Below, piece after piece: positions 47,301 through 56,300 of a stretch of DNA of 64,000 nt (position 1 is its first letter; each line of letters starts with the position of its first letter). The position numbers were made by a program, and so were the translations under genes. Origin of the DNA: Branchinecta lynchi (Eukaryota > Arthropoda > Branchiopoda > Anostraca > Branchinectidae); the NCBI GenBank assembly GCA_023053575.1, contig JAKZAP010000005.1, forward strand, positions 11,346,001 through 11,410,000. Reading direction: 5' to 3'. The notes below the pieces were generated by a model, which was given only the letters and a program-made list of their open reading frames with translations, did no database searches and was not told the origin of the DNA.

Positions 47301-50300
47301 CAAATGAAAATTTTACTTTTAACCAACTTTCTGTTTTTTGCCCGATTCCGGACGAACTACGTGTCCGGCGAGAAAATGATTTTCACCATCGTGCTCAGCA
47401 TGTGTTCTTACCCCAGAATCGACTATCAGATTAGCTGTTTAAAAATATTTTGTTTGTCCCTTAATTCGAACCCCCTCCCCCACCCCTAAATATAGAGCTA
47501 CAGGGCCCATCTACGAACTCGACCTTATTCTTGACCCAAAGAACCGTCACACCAAGTTTCATCAAAATATCTCATTCCCTTCGAGAGTTATCGTGCTCAC
47601 AGACGGACGGACGGACGGACAACTTTTGCGATGTCATAGGTATCCCTCCACTTACGTTTTGGGATCCCAAAAACAAGATCATGATCAAAGAACTATACCA
47701 GTTATATGAATACAACAGCATCGCGGCCTACAGCGAGGTTTCCTTGCCGAGTTACCCTGTTTATAATGAGGAATCCACATCTGAAAGGCTGTTCATGTAT
47801 CGACGACGCTGCAGCTTACTTACTTAACCCACAAAATCGAGAACAGCGCGACCGGGTTGAATACTTATTCTGATCTGAGAATAAGGTTCACCTTCTCCTC
47901 CCTAGTCTAGTATTGTCGTCCGCATGGCGTACAGAATATTCCTAAATACAGAGATGGGCGAATCCGAATCCGGATTCGAATCCAGGATTCGTCCTTTTGG
48001 CCGGATTCGAATCTTCTGCTGATCAGGCTGGATTCTGACTCGGTATTCCAAACCCTGCTTACGAATCCGCTCCAATTTCTAATCTTTTCCCAACTTTTAC
48101 ACAACTGTGCTTAAGGTATTGTGCTTAACTAGTTTCATTCCTGGTCGCTGTCCCACAAAGCCCACACTATAAAAAGCACACATGAAAACCTAGAAATATG
48201 GTTTACATCGTTTACATTAGCCCTCTCATTTGCCTTAAGCATGAGTACTTTTTTGTCACCTCGGTTTTTAAACTGTAACTTGTGTAAATGAGATGTAAAT
48301 GATTTTAGGACTTTATTTTACTTTCTTACAAGGAGTTGAATATGTTGAAGCTACGTTTTCTATTGCCGATAGAATTTATGGCTCGACATTCTTTGTAGCA
48401 ACAGGATTTCATGGTCTACACGTAATTGTAGGAACAACCTTCCTAATTATCTGTTTAGCACAGATAATAGCACAAAATGATTTGATCTTGTTAAGATTGG
48501 ATTCGAATCCAAATCCGCTTCCGGGTTCGAATCCTCAGCCTGAAATGGTGGATTCAGATTCGTACCTATATAGCCCTGGATTCGGATTCGAATAATTTCA
48601 TAATCGATTCGCCCATCTCTGACTAATTCGGAGAGACTTACGGCGACCACGCTGTCGGGTTCTAAATACTTGTTTGCCCTTTGTTCCTCTTCTTTCAGCT
48701 TTGCGTCGGCATATCGCATATACTCCTGAACTCCATTGGCCGCCAAGCAAGACGCTGCTTTCCGCGAATAAAATGTCCGTGTTGAGTCGATGTAAGCTTT
48801 TTCAAAATGTTCCCGGTAGATTTGGAGGCGGTCCTGGACGTTTGAACACAAATTTACTAGAAAAAAATGTTTACGATAGAATCTCGCAACAAGAAGATAA
48901 ATGTTAAGGTAAACCTCATCGTTCAGCTTAAGTAAACGTAGAGAATCATTTGCTAGAAAATGTTCTTGTAGGCAAATGACTTCGTTGCAGCAGAATAAGC
49001 TTTCAATTAGTGGCAATTTTTCGAGCACTCCACCGTTGATGTTCCAGGATACGATTTTGAGACGATACTGATACTTTATTGTAAAACGAGACTTTCACAG
49101 CATTGGATTGCCGAACTTGTCGTTTTCGTCAGGTACATCATAATTACAAAACATTTAATAAGGCGGTTGTACATAATAAAGCAATAGTAAAAAAATGATC
49201 AAACAGAATAACAAGAGCTACGAGCTCATATGGCACTTGTACGAGTAGGCTGTACAAGAAAGTAGAACGTCACAAAATACACCCGCCATCCAAAAAGGCG
49301 GTTCGGAAATAGAAATAGGATATTTAGTTTCACTCATTTCTGAGCAGTTCCGGCATCGTCTCGATTGCAAATGCACATGACTGTTCAAACTTTCATCCCA
49401 ATAAATCCATTTGTTTGATCCCTAGACGTGCTACACGATTCTCTTCTCACCAATCTCTTAATTCCCTCATCAAGTTTGACTGAAATTGGAGCATAGCCTA
49501 TCTGCAATTTTCCAGTACCCCCCCCCCCCCCCCCTACCGTGGCCGAATCCGGCCCAGACGCCAAATAACAAATCTAGGCCGCATAAACTCGGCACTGTCG
49601 AATTGCATCTCATTCGGTCCATCCGTTTGGTTTTTGTGCATGTCAAAAGTCCCCCCACCCCCAATTCCCCTAATCGTGGTCGCATATGGTTCGAACGCAT
49701 GTTTTACATGTCGAGGCCATCGATTCGTATCACCCATGAAGTTTCACTCGAATCAGACCACTCGTTCGCAATTTATAGAAGTCCATATTTCTCTTCTCTT
49801 GCTCCCCCAAAAATGCTCGGATCTAGGAACGGAAGTTTCCGGGGGTACGTTGTGTCAGGTTTTTAAGTCAAGATAATTCGGGTCGCTAATATGCCTGCAA
49901 AGTTTCGTTGTCGTTTTACATCTGGAACTATTCTAACTCACGACTACCGGAATTCCATGAAACCCCCTCCAACTCCCCCCACAGAGCCCCGAAACCATCT
50001 GGCTCCGTCAATTTCATCTAGGCCTAATGCTTGTTCCATCCATTAAGTTTCGTCCCAATCCCTCTACTTTTAGAGTTTCTTGAGTTTTCCACCCCCCCCC
50101 CCCTCCCCACAGGTATCGGACCCAACTCGGACGTGACACTGAACGTCCGAGGCGATAGCTCACCAGACAAGTTTCATTCAAATCCGATCACCCGTTCAAA
50201 AGTTATGCACGCCACTAGATTCCGGACTCCCCATCCACCCACTCCCCCCACGATGGTCGGGTCGGGGAAACGGCTGTTCTCAAGTCAATCTGTTCGGATC

Positions 50301-53300
50301 CCTGACATACCTGCCAAGTTTCATCGCCCTAGGACATCAGGAAGTATGCCGAACTCGCGGGATCGCTAGAAATCCGGACCCCCACCCCAACTCCCCCACA
50401 GTGCCCTGATCCGGTCCGGTTATGTCAATGACGTGTCGAGGACCTGTGCTTGTTTTTCGAACCAAGTTTCATCCCGATCCCTCCACTTTAAGCGTTTCTC
50501 AAAATTTCCGGTTCCCTCCTCCAACTCCTCCCAGTGTCATCGGATCCGGTCCGGTTATGTCAATGACGTGTCTAGGACCTGTGCTTGTTTTTCCCACCAA
50601 GTTTCATCCCGATCCCTCCACTTTAAGCGTTTCTCAAAATTTCCGGTTACCTCCTCCAACTCCCCCCAGTGTCATCGGATCCGGCCCGGATTTAAAGTGA
50701 GGTGTCTGAGACACAAGGTCATCCTAAATATCAATTTTCATCAAGATCCGATCACCCGTTCAAAAGTTATGCACGCCACTAGATTCCTGACTCCCCATCC
50801 ACCCACTCCCCCCACGATGGTCGGGTCGGGGAAACGGCTGTTCTCAAGTCAATCTGTTCGGATCCTTGACATACCTGCCAAGTTTCATCGCCCTAGGACA
50901 CCAGGAAGTATGCCGAACTCGCGGGATCGCTAGAAATCCGGACCCCCATCCCAACTCCCCCACAGTGCCCTGATCCGGTCCGGTTATGTCAATGACGTGT
51001 CTAGGACCTGTGCTTGTTTTTCCCACCAAGTTTCATCCCGATCCCTCCACTTTAAGCGTTTCTCAAAATTTCCGGTTCCCCACCCCAACTCCCCCACAGT
51101 GCCCTGATCCGGTCCGGTTATGTCAATGACGTTTCTAGGACCTGTGCTTGTTTTTCCCACCAAGTTTCATCCCGATCCCTCCACTTTAAGCGTTTCTCAA
51201 AATTTCCGGTTCCCTCCTCCAACTCCCCCCAGTGTCATCGGATTCGGCCCGGATTTAAAGTGAGGTGTCTGAGACACGAGGTCATCCTAAATATCAATTT
51301 TCATCAAGATCCGATCACCCGTTCGCAAGCTAAAAATACCTCAAATTTTGGCTTCACCCTCCCTCCACTCCCCCCCCCCAGATGGTCGAATCGGGGAATT
51401 GATGATTTCCTATTTAAGCTGGTCGGGTCCCAGACATGCCTGTCAAATTCCATCGTCCCAGCACATCAGGAAGCACGGAACTCGCGGGATCACTACAAAT
51501 TCGGACTTCTCCCCCCCCCCCCAACTCCCCCAAAGTGAGCGGATCCGTTCCGGTTATATCAGTCACGTATCTAGGACTTTTGTTTGTACTTTCCACCAAG
51601 TTTCATTCGGATCCCTCCACTCTAAGTGTTTTCCAAGATTTCCGGTTTCCCCCTCTAACTCCCCCCAGTGTCACCGGATCCGGTCTGGATTTAAAATGGA
51701 GGGTCTGAGACACGAAGTTCTTCCATGTATTAAGTTTCATTAAGATCCGATCACCCGTTCGTAAGCTAAAAATATCTCATTTTTCCTATTTTTTCCGGAT
51801 TCCCCCTCCCTCCACTCCCCTCCAGATGGTCGGATCGAGGAAGCGACAATTTCTAATTTAATCTGGTCCAGTTCCTGATATGCTTGCCAAGTTTCATCGT
51901 CCTAGCTTATCTGGAAGTGCCCGAACTAGCAAAACCGGGACCGACAGACCGACAGACCGACAGACCGACTGACGGACAGAAATAACAATCGCTATATGGC
52001 ACTTGAGTAAGCTCAAGTGCCATAAAAACCCTAGACAATTAAAACATTAAAGGGAAATAGTTAATCAATTGTTCAAAACTTCAACAAAAGATGGTACAAA
52101 GCTCTTGGACAACGATCTGGACTCATTGTTTTCCAGGGCTTTGTGTCCTTCAGAGCATTTGAAAGAATAGCAAGGATGATCCTTGGAGCCGCAGAGGGCG
52201 CATTTCAGTTCTTCCTTGCAGTTACCTTCAAACTCAAAAGTCTCTGTTTAAATACCGTTTATGGTTGCCGGTCACATTTTCTTTGTCCTTCAAACTCTTC
52301 CGTCGAACTTCGTGAGCTAGCAAGTTCGCTTGAAACGTTAAAAAAACGGCGACCGGGCAAGGATTGCCGGAGACGTAAAAACGCTAACTAAGCAAACGGT
52401 GAACTTTGACGGCGTATGAAAAGTGAAATTAAGCAACCGGCTAAGCCAACACCGAACGAAACTTCGATCAAAAACGCAACTCCTGTCACTTTGATGGGCT
52501 CCGGGGGATCTGGAGAATTTGGGAGGGTTCTTCCACTGACCAGCGATGTGCTCATTTTCCATTTCCTGGGACCATGGTGTGACAAATTAATGCATTCAGA
52601 ATATTTCCCTTCTCCTCGAAAATCTACATAATAACAACTTTCCGTTTTACTATGAGAGTTCGTTAAGTTCCAATGCTCGGATCCCTCACAGACAATACCT
52701 TTAAAGTAGGGATGGAATTTACACATGGGATTTCAACAGTGACCAATGACCCTGAATTTTCTCTTTATCAAATATAGAGGTCTAGGTCTCCGAGGTCACA
52801 GCCTCGTAGCAAGCTCGTAGGCAGTCCAGGGCCCAAATGGCAGATCCTCAGGGAATAAGCCAAAGAAAATCAAATACTTAATTAGAAGGGGAAATGGCAA
52901 CCTTGAGATGGAAACTTTACAAGTAATGAACTGAAAAACAAAAATGCACCCTGGCGGAATGATTTGAACACACGACCTTTGGCTTCTGGCTTTTAGCCAA
53001 AGCTCCTGGGTTCTAATCCTGCAGGAGGAGCATGTTTGTACTTCAGTTCAGTACCTATAACTCACAGCTAATGGTGTCTTACCGTCTGCTAATAGAGCAA
53101 AACACCTGTTTCTCACAAGGGCTCGGGAAAGCTCTTAGCCCTTATGTATCGTTGGATCGAAACAGGACCATTTATCCACTTGGGCTCAGAACCGTCAATG
53201 GTTCCAGGACACATTTCTTGGAACAAGGAAGTTATACTGCTGCGTGAGCTTGAGTTTGAACTTGAGCGAAAAGCTGTTTCGAAAAAAATCTGTTTTAAGT

Positions 53301-56300
53301 TGAGTCAGGCTCTCAAATCATGGCCAGGGTTTAATATCGGTCATCGTCACAAGGAGGCTACAGAACGGAAGAGCAGCAGTGTCACTCAACAAGCTAATAA
53401 GGGGTTACGACTGATCCTTATATGTCCGTCTAGTAAATTATGCCGACTTGGTCGTATGGTGATGTCGTAATTTTCTATTGAGAACGCACGCGACTGTCTC
53501 TACTCCTCATCTCATGTGACCAAAAACAGGGTCTGAACAGAAGGTATGCGTAAAAAGAACAAAATGAAAGTAGTATCCCCAAAACCGGACATCTAGGTCC
53601 GGCCGATACGGTAGCCTGTTGGAGCTAGCGTTCGTGCCGTAGGGTAAAACAACAGTCGGCAACTCACCATACGATTCGCGGACCCCAATTACGAGGTTGG
53701 AATCAAACTGCTCACTGCATCTCTCTCCGTGAACCAACTTCATTGCTGCATCTTGAAGTTTGTGTCTGATAGTGGCAAAAATACTTTTATTCCAGGAGTC
53801 CAGCATTAGCTAAAAGAAAAAAATTACAGAACACACAGGCTATTTTATCTGTCATTTTGTACAGGTTATTTTGTCTGGTGGCTCTTCCAAAAATTTACGT
53901 TTGGCTCCGACACGAAGACAGAAAAACGGCTTTCCGCCTAACCACTACGCAATTATTTTCTTATGTCTTTAATGAGGTCCAATCCGCTTCTGCCATATAC
54001 GGCTCCGGTCGGTAGAGGCATTTAGCAATAAGCAATCGTGCGAAGAGACATCCAAGGCCGTATCCAGAGAGGGGGGGGGGGGTCGACCCCACCCCGAACA
54101 TACGAAATTATACAGGCTTTAGCCCCTTGACTACGTTCTTGTTGTGCTGTTAGATTTAGATTAGGTGCGACCCGAGGGGAGAACCCCCCCCCCCCCCGGA
54201 ATAAATTCCTGGATACGGCCCTGTAAGCAGGTAATGGAATCCACTGTGAAGAAGACAAAAACTGCATTGGCAGAGGCGTGAAATGATAAGGATACTAAGA
54301 CATAACTAAGACCTTCAAGTTTACTATAAGGATTTCTCCTAACCTTTCTGACCATACTTTCTTCGCTTTGCTGTTTTCGCTGTATATTCCCTGTGGCTTT
54401 CCCTTGTAGTGATGCTTCCAACTGAATAAACGGCATGGGCAGGTAGGAACACTGGGTCCAGAACTTGGTCCATTCTGATATGTATGCCTTTAGCAAAGCT
54501 TGTTCATCCTGATGTTGAAGAACTCGCTTGAATATATAAGAATATGTTAGTTGCAATTTCATGTTCCAAACTCACAAACATGCCACTGCTAATTATTCAG
54601 TGACAATTCATTACCCTTATGAATGGAATTTAGGAATCCTCAAGAACCATACACACGGGTGATCCAAGAAGTAACTGTTTATGGCTTTAGCCAACGGGAA
54701 AGGAAAATAAGGTATCACAGAGCAGAGGTTAGCCTTTTACTCCAATATACTATTTTTTTACTACTGCCATCGACTATAGATGGGCCAGAAATTAAAGACA
54801 AAGCGCTGATATATGACCACTGAAACACTAACCATTTGAGCTTCCTTGATGAAGTTCATGATTTCTTCCTGCAATGCTCTGAACATTTTATCTGGACTTC
54901 GCTCATCCCAGAGGCAGACATGATGGACTTCCCCAAACAGATCCTGCCATTCAGTCCTTGTGACACATTCCTGTCTCACTAATTTGATTACAGTTGGCTG
55001 CATTGATGGCCATCTTTCTTCAAACAGCAAGGACTTATCCTGAAAAAAGACTGTGTAGTTTCCAGTAGCCTTTCACTGCTTTTATAACCATGGAGCAAAT
55101 AGAATCCAGACAAATATAATGCAAAGAAGGCTAAAACAGAATGCGGCTTACGCTTAGATCAATCTTAATTTTTTGCCCATTCAGCACATTCTAGTATACT
55201 AAGCCATTTCTAGATAAACATGCTCAAATACTGGGGCATGCTAGCAGGAGGTGAGGTATCCCTCACAGCAATAAGAGGAATACACACATATAAATACCTG
55301 CCAGCATGCTCCAGCATTTAAGCATGGTTATCAAAAAGGGATTACACTGTAAAAAGTTTCTGCGAATAAGGATGCAGTATTTACTACTGGGATTAATCTT
55401 ATCTCTATTGGGATAAAACTAATCCGAATCAGAGATAATCGTATCTCAATAAAGACAAGATTAATCCCAGTAGCAAATACTGCAAGATTTTTTTTTACAG
55501 TGTAGTGTACTAGACTGATCCAGCACATCCTTTCAGGAGTAGGAAACCTGTAAGAAAGAAAATCATGTTTGAAGCAGGTTAAAAGAGCCAGTGAAAAGTT
55601 TAGAGGGATGTTCAAATCTGGTTAATAATAATGGTTATCTGGTTAATATTAAACAACAACGTAGTTGCAATTTTTACCTCAATAATTGAGATAAAAAATA
55701 GGAGAATTATTCTCATTGCAATTATTAGCTTAATTCTCCTATTTCATATTTTTGGGACCCCAAAACGTAAGTGGAAGGATGCCTATGACATAGGAAAAGT
55801 TGTCCGTTCGTCCGTCTGTAAGCACGATAACTCTCGAAGGGAATGAGATATGTCGATGAAACTTGGTATGAGAATTGCTTGGGTCAAGGGTAAGGTCGAG
55901 TTCGTAGATGGGCTCTGTAGCCCTATATTTGGGGGTGGGGGTTCAATTTAAGGGACAAACAAAATATTTTTAAACAGCTAATGTGATAGTCGATTATGGG
56001 GCAAGAAGACATGCTGAACACGATGGTGACAATCTTTTTCTCGCCGGACAAGTAGTTCATCCGGAATCCGGCAAAAACCGGAAAGTTTGTTAAAAGTAAA
56101 AGTTTCATTTGAAGTTGATTAAATGTTTGATTTAGGGGTAAGAAGACATGCTGAACCCGATGGTGAAAACCATTTTCTCGCCGGACAACTAGTTTGCCTG
56201 TAATCCGGCCAAAACCGGAAAATATGTTAAAAGTAAAAGCTTTATGTGAAGTTGATTAGATGATATATTTAGGGGTAAGAAGAGACGCTGATTCTGTATA

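Noticed and set aside
48447..48641. Extension of the CUL5 exon 5 frame past the donor into the hAT-like element
   Set aside because: The GTAAGT donor at 48641 and the exact join to exon 6 show that the extension is intronic.
49486..51743. Pro/Ser-rich open frames of 80-166 codons on + (and their antisense partners)
   Set aside because: They lie wholly inside the C-rich 128-bp units of family B; the openness follows from low stop-codon frequency in the repeat.
52935..53025. Two opposed B-box-like motifs (GTGTTCAAATCATT on -, GGGTTCTAATCCTG on +) suggesting tRNA genes
   Set aside because: No matching acceptor, D- or anticodon-arms on either strand; at most tRNA-derived debris.
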